From Caldilineaceae bacterium (GTDB lineage Bacteria; Chloroflexota; Anaerolineae; Caldilineales; Caldilineaceae): a DNA stretch of 64,000 nt. How positions within the stretch are numbered: the first letter of the stretch is position 1; each line of letters opens with the position of its first letter. Location: assembly GCA_020846635.1 (NCBI GenBank), contig JADLDO010000028.1:744001-808000 (forward strand), read 5' to 3'. The translations under genes were made by a program, and so were the position numbers. Shown one piece after another: positions 55,937 to 64,000 of this stretch. The notes under the pieces were generated by a model. That model did not search any database. It worked only from the letters and a program-made list of their open reading frames with translations, and was not told the origin of the DNA.

Positions 55937-56605
55937 TCAACGGCCCAAACCGGCTTCTCTGGCGCGCATGATTGCCTGGGCGCGGTCTACGACCTGGAGT
56001 TTGGCGAAGATATTTGACACATGATTCCGCACCGTCTTGGGGCTGAGTGAAAACCGTTCGGCAATTTCAGGGTTGGTATGGTGCTGGGCGATCAGGGTAA
56101 GGATTTCCACTTCGCGCTCTGTGAGTTCGGGGAAGGCATGGGGTGGCGCGCTTTGTCGCGGTGCCGCAAAGAACTGCATCATTCGTTTGGCGATGGATGG
56201 GCCAAAAATTGCCTCCCCGTTGCTAACGCTGCGGATGGCGCGCAAAATCTCGTTTTTCAGCGCACCCTTCAACAGGTAGCCGCGCGCCCCTGCGCGCAAG
56301 GCGGCAAAGACGGAGTCGTCGTCCTCAAACATGGTCAGAATGAGGATGCGGATGTGCGGGCTGGTGTTGACAATGCGGCGTGTCGCCTCAATGCCGTTGA
56401 GGTCGGGCATTTTGATATCCATCAGGATCACGTCCGGTTGCAGGTTGGCGGCTTGCTGGATGGCTTCTGTGCCCGTCGCTGCTTCCCCTACCACCTCAAT
56501 ATCCGCACTCGATTGCAGCAGGGCACGCAGCCCTTCGCGCAGGGGAACATTGTCATCGACCAGTAGAATCTGAATTTTGTCTGTGTTCATTTGGGGTTCA
56601 TTCAT
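55937..56605 (-). CDS. NarL/FixJ-family response regulator
   Basis: The 222-residue protein has a receiver domain (DDN, Asp63 in LMDIKMPDLNG, Lys in KGALKNE) and a LuxR-type HTH (LTEREVEILTLIAQHHTNPEIAERFSLSPKTVRNHVSNIFAKLQV). It is the cognate partner of the kinase at 56651, whose stop is 45 nt upstream. ATG codons at 56605 and 56590 are both possible, and neither has a strong Shine-Dalgarno. It probably regulates unknown promoters. Confidence 0.93.
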   Translation of the reverse strand: MNEPQMNTDKIQILLVDDNVPLREGLRALLQSSADIEVVGEAATGTEAIQQAANLQPDVILMDIKMPDLNGIEATRRIVNTSPHIRILILTMFEDDDSVFAALRAGARGYLLKGALKNEILRAIRSVSNGEAIFGPSIAKRMMQFFAAPRQSAPPHAFPELTEREVEILTLIAQHHTNPEIAERFSLSPKTVRNHVSNIFAKLQVVDRAQAIMRAREAGLGR

Positions 56606-56650
56606 TCTTGGTTTGCTACATAACATCATTGGCACTAACTTAAGTCTCTG

Positions 56651-58783
56651 CTACTCATGAGCGCTGTTCAGCAAAGGCAGGGTGGCAACCAGACAGGTGC
56701 CACTTTCCGGCGTGGACTCGATGACCCATGTTCCGCCCAACTCGTCTGCTCGTTCACGCATAGAAGTCAGCCCCACACCGAGGTGACGCTCTGCGGGCAG
56801 GCCGCGGCCATCATCACAGATTTCCAGTCGCAGTTCATGGTTGATCTCTAGCTGGATGACACAGGTGCGCGCTTGGGCATGGCGGGCCACGTTGGTCAGC
56901 GCTTCTTGGGCGATACGATAGGCTGCCACTTCTACCGCCGCCGGGAGCGGTGGCAGCGGCTCCGGCGCAACAATCGTGGTATGCAGGCCCGTGTACTCAT
57001 ACTGTGCTGCCTGTTCGCGCAGGGCAAAGATCAGGCCGAACTCATCCAACGCCGGCGGGCGCAACTCATAGACCAAGCGGCGAATATCGGTGATCGCCGC
57101 CTGCGCCTTGCCGGTCAGGTCTGCCAGGAGTGCATCGGCGCGCTCTGGATCATCTACCAGGAGATCGCGCGCTGTCTCGATCTGTAGGGTCAAGTTTGCC
57201 AGGGCAGGCCCCAAACCATCGTGCAGATCGCGGCGTAAACGGCGGCGCTCTTCTTCTCGCGCCGAAACCAGCCGTTCACGCGAACGTTGCAGGGCATGGG
57301 TGAGACGCACCGCGTGTGCTGTCACCCCACCCTGGCGGGCGATTTCTTCCAATAATCGCTGCTCGACCGGGGTGAAGATTTCACCGCGTGTGCGCGTCGC
57401 CACGATGAGCTGCCCGACTGTTTCGGTTTGGTAAATCAAGGGCAAGCAAAGTACATCGTCGCGCGCGTTTCCGTGGGAGGCAACGATTTCAAAGGCATCA
57501 TCCTGTTTGAGGGCCAGAGCCACGTAGGGTAGCTTGAGCGCCTGCGCGACAGTCTCACCCAAAGCGGGCAGGATTGCGTCGGGTGCAACCGTCGTTTTGA
57601 GACGCTCGCTCAAACGCGTGAGCACCTCATAAGGCGCATCGCGTTCGCCATACGTCAGCCGGTTGACCGCGCGCTGCAGGCGCGTGCGTAACGGTTCAAA
57701 CAAAAAAGCTGCTACGCCGGTGGCTAATACGGAAATGAAGAAATTCCCTTGCCCCTGAAAAAGCACACCCAACCCGCCCACGACGAGCACATAGAGGCTG
57801 ATCACACTGATTGTAAGCGCGCCATAGACGAGTGTGCGGTTGATGATCGGATCAATCTCCCACAGCCGGTAGCGCAGAACAGCAATGGCAATCGACATGG
57901 GGATCAGCAGCATCAGCAGCGCTTGAATTGTGCCCAACAGCAGTACGGCTCCGATTTGCTCTTCGGATTGCATGCCCTGAAAGAAGAGCGCCACAAACAG
58001 AAAGCCGCTCAACGCAACCACCACACTAAAAACGACCCACTTGGTTTGCTGGCGCTGGGCAGGAGCGGAGACGCGCTGATAACGGTAGATTTGGGCGAAT
58101 AGGCCGCTGGCAACGCCAAGTGGAAAAAGAATGATATAGAGCGTGGGTGCAGATTGTTGTAAGTTAAAGACAGTGTCGGGTAAGAAGAAACGAAGCCCCT
58201 GCATGACACCCCACAAGAGCAGGATGATCGGCGTCCAGCGGGGCACGAAGCGCCCGGTGGGAAAGATAAAGAAGAAGAGCATAAGCGCAATGTCACCAAA
58301 CCAGCCGACAAAGTGCGCCAGTAACCACCATTCAGGGTAGACCGAGGTGAACCCTTGCATGGTGTCCGAAAAGGTGATTGTGCCAAAGGTGACGAGCATT
58401 AAGGCGACGAAGAGGGCAAGCCAGTCGTCGGGCCTGCGAAGAACGAGGGTGAGCGCGCTGGCTCCAAAGACAGTGGCGAGGAGGAGACTGAGCCCGGTCA
58501 GGTAGACCGCGTAGAAGGATACCGAAAGCCCCAGATCGCTCAATCGTTGCGCGCCGACCGGGCCAATCTGCCCGTTATTGCAGGTGGGTTCGACACAGAC
58601 TGTTTGCCAAAGGCGAAAATTGATGGGAAGGCTGACAACAAAGATCACGACCGCTAGAGAAGCGATGGCTGCACAGAGGATCTGGACGAGCAGAAGCCAG
58701 GAGCCGCGCAGGCGTGTATCTGTTGCTGCGCGCAGGGTTGGCATGTTGGCCGCGGCGATTGAGGTGGGTTGAGGGTGCATCAT
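56651..58783 (-). CDS. NarL-type sensor histidine kinase with polytopic N-terminus and GAF-like domain
   Basis: The 710-residue protein has about nine membrane helices (residues 25-370), then a GAF-like domain (about 395-495). The DHp domain (HisKA_3 type) has a His near residue 520 in RRRLRRDLHDGLGPALANL. The ATPase domain begins EVAAYRIAQEALTNVARHAQA and contains DDGRGLP and GLTSMRERADELGG. The membrane part probably senses a membrane or extracytoplasmic signal. It is co-transcribed with 55937. The start could be either of two adjacent ATG codons. Confidence 0.92.
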   Translation of the reverse strand: MMHPQPTSIAAANMPTLRAATDTRLRGSWLLLVQILCAAIASLAVVIFVVSLPINFRLWQTVCVEPTCNNGQIGPVGAQRLSDLGLSVSFYAVYLTGLSLLLATVFGASALTLVLRRPDDWLALFVALMLVTFGTITFSDTMQGFTSVYPEWWLLAHFVGWFGDIALMLFFFIFPTGRFVPRWTPIILLLWGVMQGLRFFLPDTVFNLQQSAPTLYIILFPLGVASGLFAQIYRYQRVSAPAQRQQTKWVVFSVVVALSGFLFVALFFQGMQSEEQIGAVLLLGTIQALLMLLIPMSIAIAVLRYRLWEIDPIINRTLVYGALTISVISLYVLVVGGLGVLFQGQGNFFISVLATGVAAFLFEPLRTRLQRAVNRLTYGERDAPYEVLTRLSERLKTTVAPDAILPALGETVAQALKLPYVALALKQDDAFEIVASHGNARDDVLCLPLIYQTETVGQLIVATRTRGEIFTPVEQRLLEEIARQGGVTAHAVRLTHALQRSRERLVSAREEERRRLRRDLHDGLGPALANLTLQIETARDLLVDDPERADALLADLTGKAQAAITDIRRLVYELRPPALDEFGLIFALREQAAQYEYTGLHTTIVAPEPLPPLPAAVEVAAYRIAQEALTNVARHAQARTCVIQLEINHELRLEICDDGRGLPAERHLGVGLTSMRERADELGGTWVIESTPESGTCLVATLPLLNSAHE

Positions 58784-58875
58784 GACTTTCGTGTGGTGTA
58801 TAAATTCCAGCCACCCAAAGAGAATCCTACTTGACTTATGACTTTTTTACCAGATCAATCCAAATTTACGTCTAG

Positions 58876-58922
58876 AGAGCCATCCTGCAAGCAAAAGGAA
58901 CAACCGCTTGCAGGATGGCTCT
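58876..58922. terminator. 17-bp perfect stem-loop downstream of the CPBP gene
   Basis: AGAGCCATCCTGCAAGC (58876-58892) pairs with GCTTGCAGGATGGCTCT (58906-58922) over a 13-nt loop. It lies 14 nt after the CPBP stop. No T-run, so terminator function is inferred. Confidence 0.6.
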
Positions 58923-58935
58923 GCCAGGTGGCTTG

Positions 58936-59868
58936 CTATTGGGTGCGCGTTGGGTCTGGTATATATCCCAGGCGACCTCTGGTAAAGATAAGGAGTAAGA
59001 GCGCAAAGCCGCCGACGGTAAAGAGAATATCGCCCTTCCAGCCGCCATTGATCAGCGGTCTGGCCCAGCCGCTGACGATAATATCTGCGGGTATCAGCAT
59101 GGCAGCTAGTCCAATCGCGCCATTCGAAAAGGCATGGAAGAGCGCGGCCATCAGGACACTGCCCCGCGTGTGGTTGAAAATCCAGGTATAGAAGCAGGTC
59201 ATGGCAACGCCAGCGGCGACGAAACCGGCAAAGTCGAGCGGGTTGGTTGGGCCAAGCAAGCGGGTAAAGAGCAAGGGCAAATGCCACAAGCTGTGCAGCC
59301 CGCCCAGGATGATGGTTGCCAGGATGGGGCCATATCGTTGTTGCAGCCGTGGCATCGCAAAGCCACGCCAGCCTATCTCTTCCCCAAAGTTCGCTGTGAC
59401 GAGGCTGAAGATGGTGGCGGGCAGAAACAGGGTGACGAGCAGCGTCCATTGCTGCATCAAAGCCTGAAATAAGTTCGTTCCATAGACGGTGCCAAAACCG
59501 GCGAGATAGACCAGGAGCGCGCCGAAAATGACGACGAAATACCACTGGATGCCCACGCGCCACTGCACACAGCTACGCAACAGCGCGTTCACACCTGCCC
59601 GACCTGATGCAATCGCCGTCACAAGGAAGGCTGCCAGTGGCGGCCCGGCAAAACCACCAATGGTTCCCAATGTATAGAGCGTCGTTTCTGAGGGAGTGAA
59701 GGGTAGAAGTCCCAATCCATTCACCTCCTTCGAGAGCGTAAGGGGGAGCCAGAAGAGCCAGCTTCCGGCAAAGGCGATGGCGAAGTAGGCGACCAATGGA
59801 TGATTTGTAATGGCACGCTTAAGCGAGACAGATAAAGTAGGTTTTGCGTTAACGGCGAGCGTTGACAT
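58936..59868 (-). CDS. CPBP family intramembrane metalloprotease
   Basis: The 310-residue protein has about eight membrane helices. It carries the CPBP/Abi motifs FGEEIGWRGF (Glu163, Glu164, Arg168) and LHSLWHLPLL (His192, His196), with a further His in LFHAFSNG. These would make an intramembrane glutamic/metallo-protease active site. Substrates are unknown; some relatives process prenylated or bacteriocin-related proteins. The start at 59868 follows GGGGGAAGTA; the upstream frame adds 62 unconserved residues. Confidence 0.88.
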   Translation of the reverse strand: MSTLAVNAKPTLSVSLKRAITNHPLVAYFAIAFAGSWLFWLPLTLSKEVNGLGLLPFTPSETTLYTLGTIGGFAGPPLAAFLVTAIASGRAGVNALLRSCVQWRVGIQWYFVVIFGALLVYLAGFGTVYGTNLFQALMQQWTLLVTLFLPATIFSLVTANFGEEIGWRGFAMPRLQQRYGPILATIILGGLHSLWHLPLLFTRLLGPTNPLDFAGFVAAGVAMTCFYTWIFNHTRGSVLMAALFHAFSNGAIGLAAMLIPADIIVSGWARPLINGGWKGDILFTVGGFALLLLIFTRGRLGYIPDPTRTQ

Positions 59869-59957
59869 CGGTACTTCCCCCTTTTGAAATGAATGCTCAA
59901 TTCGTTTTTCCAGCATCATATCCCTGCCCACGTAGTCTACCTTTGGCAATGACCCGC

Positions 59958-59977
59958 TGTCATGAGACAGTGTCCCG
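59958..59977. repeat. 20-bp motif, left copy of a direct pair
   Basis: TGTCATGAGACAGTGTCCCG here matches TGTCATGAGGCAATGTCCCG at 61002-61021 in 18 of 20 positions, in the same orientation. The two copies flank the gene at 60103-60879. They may be decayed ends of an insertion element or shared regulatory sites. Confidence 0.45.
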
Positions 59978-60035
59978 ACTTGGTTGGGAAGAATGTCCCA
60001 CAAAGCCGGCTGTTCCACACAGCGCAGAAGCTTCC

Positions 60036-60071
60036 CAAAAAGAAAAGCCCACACCAGGTTGGCGCGGGCTT
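60036..60071 (-). terminator. intrinsic terminator downstream of the gene at 60103
   Basis: On the minus strand AAGCCCGCGCCA pairs with TGGTGTGGGCTT (two G-U pairs, 3-nt loop) and is followed by TTCTTTTTG. This is a typical Rho-independent terminator, 31 nt after the stop at 60103. Confidence 0.8.
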
Positions 60072-60102
60072 GTACAGGAGGTGGGCTTCTTGTTCTTCTG
60101 TG

Positions 60103-60879
60103 CTAGTTCGTAACGTATCCGGTTGGGGATTCGACCGGCTCCTTCATCCTCCAGGCCCGGATCAATAGCCAAATGCTCCACACGAAGATCAGGATGTAGG
60201 CGGCTAGCGTTGGGAGCGAATTGTTCGCGGAGAAGCCCTCGGAACCGAGTATCCAGCCCTGTACGATGTAGGCGAGGCCGGACAGCCCCATGAGATAGCC
60301 AACCGCCCGCGGAGCCTTTGTGGACGACACAATCGCGATGCCGAACAGAATCAATGCCAGACCCAGCATGAAGCTTTGGTAGCTTCTGACCGCCCACTCC
60401 AGCCACCGGATCGTTTCGGCACTGGCAAAGCGTGCCATCTTCTCCGCGTCGGGCGCGGCCACCCAAGCATCGACAGCTTGCTTGAGCGCGACCCCGTCCA
60501 CGGCCTGAAGGACGCCATAGAGTGCCAGCGTGATCACTGCCGAAATGGTACCGAACCGCGCCGCCCAACCGGACGTTCCCACGTGGGTGTCAAGCGCGAA
60601 GAAGAGGACGACAAGCCCGGCAATCAGCACCGCCATGCCCACGAACTGACCGAGATGGATAGCAGTCCAATTGGCACTGGCGGCATACTCGGTAAAGGCG
60701 GCTGCGTGGTCATTGGCAGCCGCCCGTTCTGGGTGAAAGATGCCCGCCAGAAGCGAAAGCAGTACCCCCGCGAACAGCAGCGTCGCGGATAGACGACTCA
60801 AACTGCGATCACTTACCGATCTCTCGCTGCTGAAGAGTGGTCGATTTAGCTCGGATACCGAGCGATTGAGCGCTGTCAT
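60103..60879 (-). CDS. polytopic membrane protein, DUF4386-like
   Basis: The 258-residue protein has about six hydrophobic helices, with the pattern LFAGVLLSLLAGIFHPE near residue 40 and AIHLGQFVGMAVLIAGLVVLFFAL following. This recalls DUF4386-type proteins but I cannot assign it firmly. AAGGAGGTGTCGC precedes the ATG at 60879. No neighbour clarifies its role; it lies between two copies of a 20-bp motif. Confidence 0.75.
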   Translation of the reverse strand: MTALNRSVSELNRPLFSSERSVSDRSLSRLSATLLFAGVLLSLLAGIFHPERAAANDHAAAFTEYAASANWTAIHLGQFVGMAVLIAGLVVLFFALDTHVGTSGWAARFGTISAVITLALYGVLQAVDGVALKQAVDAWVAAPDAEKMARFASAETIRWLEWAVRSYQSFMLGLALILFGIAIVSSTKAPRAVGYLMGLSGLAYIVQGWILGSEGFSANNSLPTLAAYILIFVWSIWLLIRAWRMKEPVESPTGYVTN

Positions 60880-61001
60880 GCGACACCTCCTTAATGCTCC
60901 TCTTGTGCTATAGGCCACACCTTTACGTTTTGTTTAGGGGATGCTCTGTTTAGGGGATTCTCTGTTCCTACCCTGCCTATTTTATCCCATAGTTCGTCCT
61001 A

Positions 61002-61021
61002 TGTCATGAGGCAATGTCCCG
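61002..61021. repeat. 20-bp motif, right copy of a direct pair
   Basis: Matches 59958-59977 at 18 of 20 positions. It is followed by a GTCCCGC-TGGC-GCGGGAC hairpin (61016-61033) and TTTGTCCTGTTTTTGC, which could be a weak terminator on the plus strand. Confidence 0.45.
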
Positions 61022-61065
61022 CTGGCGCGGGACGTTTGTCCTGTTTTTGCGGTTTGACACATTCG

Positions 61066-62019
61066 TTATGCCACCCACTCCAGCACAAAATAGCGGCCTG
61101 GATTCCAGCTTTGGCAAATGAGAAAGAGGCTGCCGTTATGCGGATACCAGATGACGTTATGAATATGGTCGGCTTGCTCAATGCCTAGATCTTCTTTGGG
61201 GCGAACAGTGGAGAGCAGGTGATAATCTGCATCCAGGATGTAGATGGGAGCCGGGCGGTCCTTTTCGGGGTCATCCAGGCTGCCCACAACGGCAACCCAT
61301 TGGCCTTTCCATTCGACATAATCAATGCCACAGGGGCGCGAACCGGCGGGCAGCGCATGGGAGCCTATCCAATCGCCTGTGGGCGTGGTGACGGCAATGC
61401 GCGAGTGGGGACGGTCGGCGATGGCGAGGTGATGGTGGTGGGGTGTAAGGTTGATGCCGTGGGCAGTGCCAAAGCGCCCGTGGTGGTCGGGGTCACTGGT
61501 TTTGCCGCCAAAGTGGCTGATCCACTGCTGCGTTGTCAAATCCGCAGTGGAGATATAGTTGGCCCCATAGCCATCTGCCACCAGCAGTTGATCACCTAGC
61601 AACAAGGTATCGGTCGGTTTGAAGAGCGTATCTGCCGCCTGATACTCGGCAAACTCCGGCTTGGTCAGCGTCATTTCCACGTCACCATCCAGCGTGACGA
61701 TGGCGACCATCGCGTCGTTGTTGGCAGGGAGAAAGAGGCGCGGCTTGCCCTCAAACTCGCCGATCTTGGTGCTGTGAAAGTTGACTGTTTGCAGGTCGGG
61801 TGGCAAGTCAATGATCTCTTGGGTGATGAGATCGGGGCTGATCCGCAAGAGCCCACAGCCTGCCATGCCATAATAGAGATGCCCATAGCCAGGGCGTCTG
61901 TCCACGGCAAAACCACCGTGGAGCTTGCTTTCGTGCGCCAGCGCCATCGCGGGCAAGTTGCGCAGGTCGTCACGATAGATGAATGAAAAAGGGTTTTGGC
62001 CGCTTTGGTGCGTGGGCAT
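61066..62019 (-). CDS. beta-propeller-like protein of unknown function
   Basis: The 317-residue protein is all-beta with recurring blade-like strands (LLLGDQLLVADGYGANYIS, LAIADRPHSRIAVTTPTGDW, APIYILDADYHLLSTV). This suggests a six-bladed NHL/SMP-30-like propeller. Histidine pairs (DPDHHGRFGTAHGINL, DHIHNVIWYP) are spaced like metal or ligand contacts. No signal peptide is visible. The ATG at 62019 is preceded by TGGAGCC; it is preceded upstream by a 28-bp palindrome. Confidence 0.7.
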   Translation of the reverse strand: MPTHQSGQNPFSFIYRDDLRNLPAMALAHESKLHGGFAVDRRPGYGHLYYGMAGCGLLRISPDLITQEIIDLPPDLQTVNFHSTKIGEFEGKPRLFLPANNDAMVAIVTLDGDVEMTLTKPEFAEYQAADTLFKPTDTLLLGDQLLVADGYGANYISTADLTTQQWISHFGGKTSDPDHHGRFGTAHGINLTPHHHHLAIADRPHSRIAVTTPTGDWIGSHALPAGSRPCGIDYVEWKGQWVAVVGSLDDPEKDRPAPIYILDADYHLLSTVRPKEDLGIEQADHIHNVIWYPHNGSLFLICQSWNPGRYFVLEWVA

Positions 62020-62040
62020 GGTTGGCTCCAGTAGTGGTGT

Positions 62041-62068
62041 GTAGGGACGCAATATATTGCGTCCCTAC
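62041..62068. repeat. 28-bp perfect palindrome
   Basis: GTAGGGACGCAATA is followed by its exact complement TATTGCGTCCCTAC. It lies 22 nt upstream of the propeller gene start. It has the look of a REP/MITE-derived palindrome but only one copy was seen in the window. Confidence 0.75.
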
Positions 62069-62090
62069 CTGTATAATGTAAGTTGATAAA

Positions 62091-62128
62091 CCCTCCCGGA
62101 GGCTGGGGAGCCCTTTGGGCGCGGGAGG
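62091..62128. repeat. dispersed hairpin, truncated copy 7
   Basis: CCCTCCCGGAGGCTGGGGAG is followed by CCCTTTGGGC and GCGGGAGG. It matches copy 4 (32236) including its loop, but lacks about six bases of the right arm, leaving only a 7-bp stem. It lies 17 nt after the STAND gene stop. Confidence 0.65.
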
Positions 62129-62144
62129 ATGATATTCACTACGA

Positions 62145-64000
62145 TCAGGTGACAGCCTGGGCTAACGCCTCATCCAGCGAGAGTGCGGCTCCAGCCTTCC
62201 ACGCAGCATCCCAAGCGGGCGGCTCTAGGAGAGCCTGGGCCAATTCGACAGTGCGATTGTAGTAGAGTCTCTCCTCGCTGGCCGCGCGGGGCATGCCGAT
62301 CGCACGCCGCAACGCTTCGACAACCGCCAGCCAGCGCACCGCTTCCCTTGCTTCACCCTGCTCGGCAGCGACAGCCGCCAAGCCCTCAAAGGCAACGACC
62401 ATGCCGCTTTTGAAGCTGATCTTTTGATAGAGGCGCAGGCAGGAGCACAGATAGGGCCTTGCCTCTTCCAATTGGCGACTGAGCAGATGGGCCATGCCCA
62501 GATTGCGCAGCGACCAGCCCATCATCTGCAAATTGCCTTCGTCCTGCCCGATGGCAAGGGCTTCGTTGAAGTGTTGGAGGGCAGGAGCGTAGTTGCTTTG
62601 CTCCAGGTGCGCCCAGCCTTGCAGGTTAATCGCAACTGCCATGATGTTGCTTCGCTCCTGGGTGCGGAAGATGGGGACCGCTTCATCGAGCAACTGCGTA
62701 GCGCGGCCAAAGTCATCATTTTGCATCCGAGTACCGGCAAGCTGCATCAGGACAAGCGCCACAAACCAGGGTTCATCCAGGCAGCGATAGAGCGCCAGGC
62801 TTTCGTCAAAGAGCGCTTCGGCTTTGGGGAAATCGGCCACGGTAGAGGCCAAGACGCCCATCTGAAAGAGTGCCCAGGCGATGTGCGGTTGGTCATCGAG
62901 GCCGCGCCAAATGGCGAGTGCTTCCTCCAGATGGCTTTGGGCGACGGTATACTCGGCCATCGCGTGTTCGAGATCGCCCAGTTGGGTCAGCACCATCGCC
63001 AGCACTTGGGGCGGCGTGGTCGAGTCCGCTACGTCCAGCGCGCTGCGCAGCCATTCGCGCCCCTCATGCCAGGCATCGCCCATATACCAATATCGCCCCA
63101 AAGCCCCCACCAGCCGCAAACCGAGATCGGTCGCATTGCGTCCGCCCAGCGACCATTCCAGGGCCGCGCGCAAATTGCCTTGTTCACTGCGTAACTGCTT
63201 GAACCAGGCAGGTGGAACGGTGGCGTAATGGTGCGATTCCACCTTTTCGGCCATTGCCGTGAAATAGTCGATATGGCGGCGCGCCACCTCCTCCGCGTCG
63301 CCCATCTCCACCAGCTTGTCGCGCAAGTATTGGCGCAGCAACTCGTGGATCTCATAGCGCAAACCGCCCTCTTGTTGCGCTGTTTCTGCCAGTACTTGCA
63401 CCAATGATTTGTCGATTAACGCAGCCAGGCGGGGTAGCGTCGCACCCGCAACAGCTTGCGCGCCCTCGCGACGAAAGCCGCCGCGAAAGATTGATAGACG
63501 CGCCGCGGCCTTTTGTTCCTCTGGGGCGAGCAGTTTCCACGAATGTTCAAAGGCGGCACGCAGGCTGCGATGGCGCGCGGGCGCTCCCCGATCCGCCAGG
63601 GTGAGGAAATCCAGGCTGTGGGCGATTTCGGTGGCGATTTCTTCGGGCGTCAGTGCGCGCATCCACGCCGCGGCCAGTTCGATGCCCAATGGCATGCCAC
63701 TCAGCAAGTTGCAGAGGCGGACAATGGCCTTGCGGTTGCTGGGCGTCAGCGCAAAGGAAGGAGAAACCTGGCGCGCACGCTGTAGGAACAGGATGACGGC
63801 ATCGCTGGCAGCCACCTTGTCTATCTGTTGCGCGTCTGTCTCCTCCGTGTTGGGAACCAACAACCCACCCAGTTCAAAGATACATTCCCCACCCAAACGC
63901 AGCCGCTCGCGCGAGGTAATCAGGAGATAGACACCGGGGATGTGCTGCAAGATGTGGTCGATCAGAGAGGTGATCAAGTCGCCATCGAGGGCAAGCAGAT
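62145..64000 (-). CDS. STAND ATPase/TPR regulator-like protein (N-terminal part outside window)
   Basis: The frame is open to the right edge; the protein's N-terminus is missing. The visible part starts with a Walker-B-like LLALDGDLITSLIDHILQ and LLITSRERLRLGG (sensor 1). GMPLGIELAAAWMRALTPEE and LRAAFEHSWKLLAPEEQ follow, then a winged-helix region and about 9 TPR-like repeats (VAQSHLEEALAIWR, ALFDESLALYR, PALQHFNEALAIGQ). This is the arrangement of AfsR/MalT-type STAND regulators, which bind ATP and an inducer. The output domain is presumably at the missing N-terminus. A hairpin of the dispersed family lies 17 nt after the stop. Confidence 0.85.
   Translation of the reverse strand, partial: LLALDGDLITSLIDHILQHIPGVYLLITSRERLRLGGECIFELGGLLVPNTEETDAQQIDKVAASDAVILFLQRARQVSPSFALTPSNRKAIVRLCNLLSGMPLGIELAAAWMRALTPEEIATEIAHSLDFLTLADRGAPARHRSLRAAFEHSWKLLAPEEQKAAARLSIFRGGFRREGAQAVAGATLPRLAALIDKSLVQVLAETAQQEGGLRYEIHELLRQYLRDKLVEMGDAEEVARRHIDYFTAMAEKVESHHYATVPPAWFKQLRSEQGNLRAALEWSLGGRNATDLGLRLVGALGRYWYMGDAWHEGREWLRSALDVADSTTPPQVLAMVLTQLGDLEHAMAEYTVAQSHLEEALAIWRGLDDQPHIAWALFQMGVLASTVADFPKAEALFDESLALYRCLDEPWFVALVLMQLAGTRMQNDDFGRATQLLDEAVPIFRTQERSNIMAVAINLQGWAHLEQSNYAPALQHFNEALAIGQDEGNLQMMGWSLRNLGMAHLLSRQLEEARPYLCSCLRLYQKISFKSGMVVAFEGLAAVAAEQGEAREAVRWLAVVEALRRAIGMPRAASEERLYYNRTVELAQALLEPPAWDAAWKAGAALSLDEALAQAVT

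Noticed and set aside
1..64000. CRISPR arrays, tRNA and rRNA genes, intact transposase genes
   Set aside because: None were recognised: there are no regularly spaced repeats with unique spacers, no cloverleaf sequences and no transposase motifs.

Overview
The window is bacterial chromosome of roughly 55-58% GC (estimated by eye) with mostly single genes and short operons on both strands. No rRNA, tRNA, CRISPR array, intact insertion sequence or phage gene was seen. Gene style suggests a heterotrophic member of the Chloroflexota, in the Anaerolineae/Caldilineae range. The pointers are a sugar-binding lipoprotein with a Pro/Thr/Glu-rich mature N-terminus, a secreted protein ending in an LYFPYLNR-type C-terminus, several PhyH, ThuA, Gfo/Idh/MocA and MR/MLE genes, and very large GAF/PAS hybrid kinases. 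This assignment is inference from gene content only.

Layout. 1-5.7 kb: an edge-truncated DUF5060/DUF5605 glycosidase-like gene, a VOC protein, a 2-hydroxyacid dehydrogenase, a ThuA-like protein, an aldo/keto reductase and a small membrane protein. 6-12.3 kb: release factor 3, a small orphan protein, a U32/RlhA-type protein, a DinB-fold protein and methionine aminopeptidase. 12.5-18.8 kb: a small orphan protein coupled to a PhyH dioxygenase, a 138-bp element with 20-bp terminal inverted repeats, a nucleotidyltransferase, a GH13 trehalose-synthase-like enzyme, an ABM-like protein and a ThDP enzyme. 19-26.9 kb: a DUF4160/DUF2442 pair, a sugar isomerase with a Gfo/Idh/MocA dehydrogenase, DUF1059, two methyltransferases and a secreted repeat protein. 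26.9-29.5 kb: an OmpR-type two-component system with a Gly-rich membrane protein. 29.8-34.3 kb: sugar-acid type enzymes (SAF oxidoreductase, DapA-like, MR/MLE enolase) and an SRPBCC protein. 34.4-40 kb: a LacI regulator, a sugar ABC importer without its ATPase, and an alpha/beta hydrolase. 40-45.1 kb: a secreted PKD protein, a second PhyH protein and a membrane protein.

The right part is dominated by signalling. A three-gene minus-strand operon (52340 to 45198) encodes a GAF/PAS hybrid kinase with two receivers and an HPt domain, a receiver-kinase, and a receiver fused to a glutaredoxin-like and a thioredoxin-reductase-like domain. The reductase part has lost the redox CxxC. After it come a TauE-type permease, a DegT aminotransferase, a polysaccharide deacetylase, a probable ABC permease remnant, a NarL-type two-component pair, a CPBP protease, two orphan proteins and the C-terminal part of a STAND/TPR regulator.

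The most striking signal outside genes is a dispersed hairpin family (ACCCTCCCGGAAGC...GCTTCCGGGAGGGT). Seven copies occur, each 13-28 nt downstream of a stop codon. A second theme is short tandem repeats of 6-15 bp at gene edges and in-frame inside signalling proteins. A third is a PhyH protein whose iron-binding Asp position reads as Gly, the pattern of iron/2-oxoglutarate halogenases.
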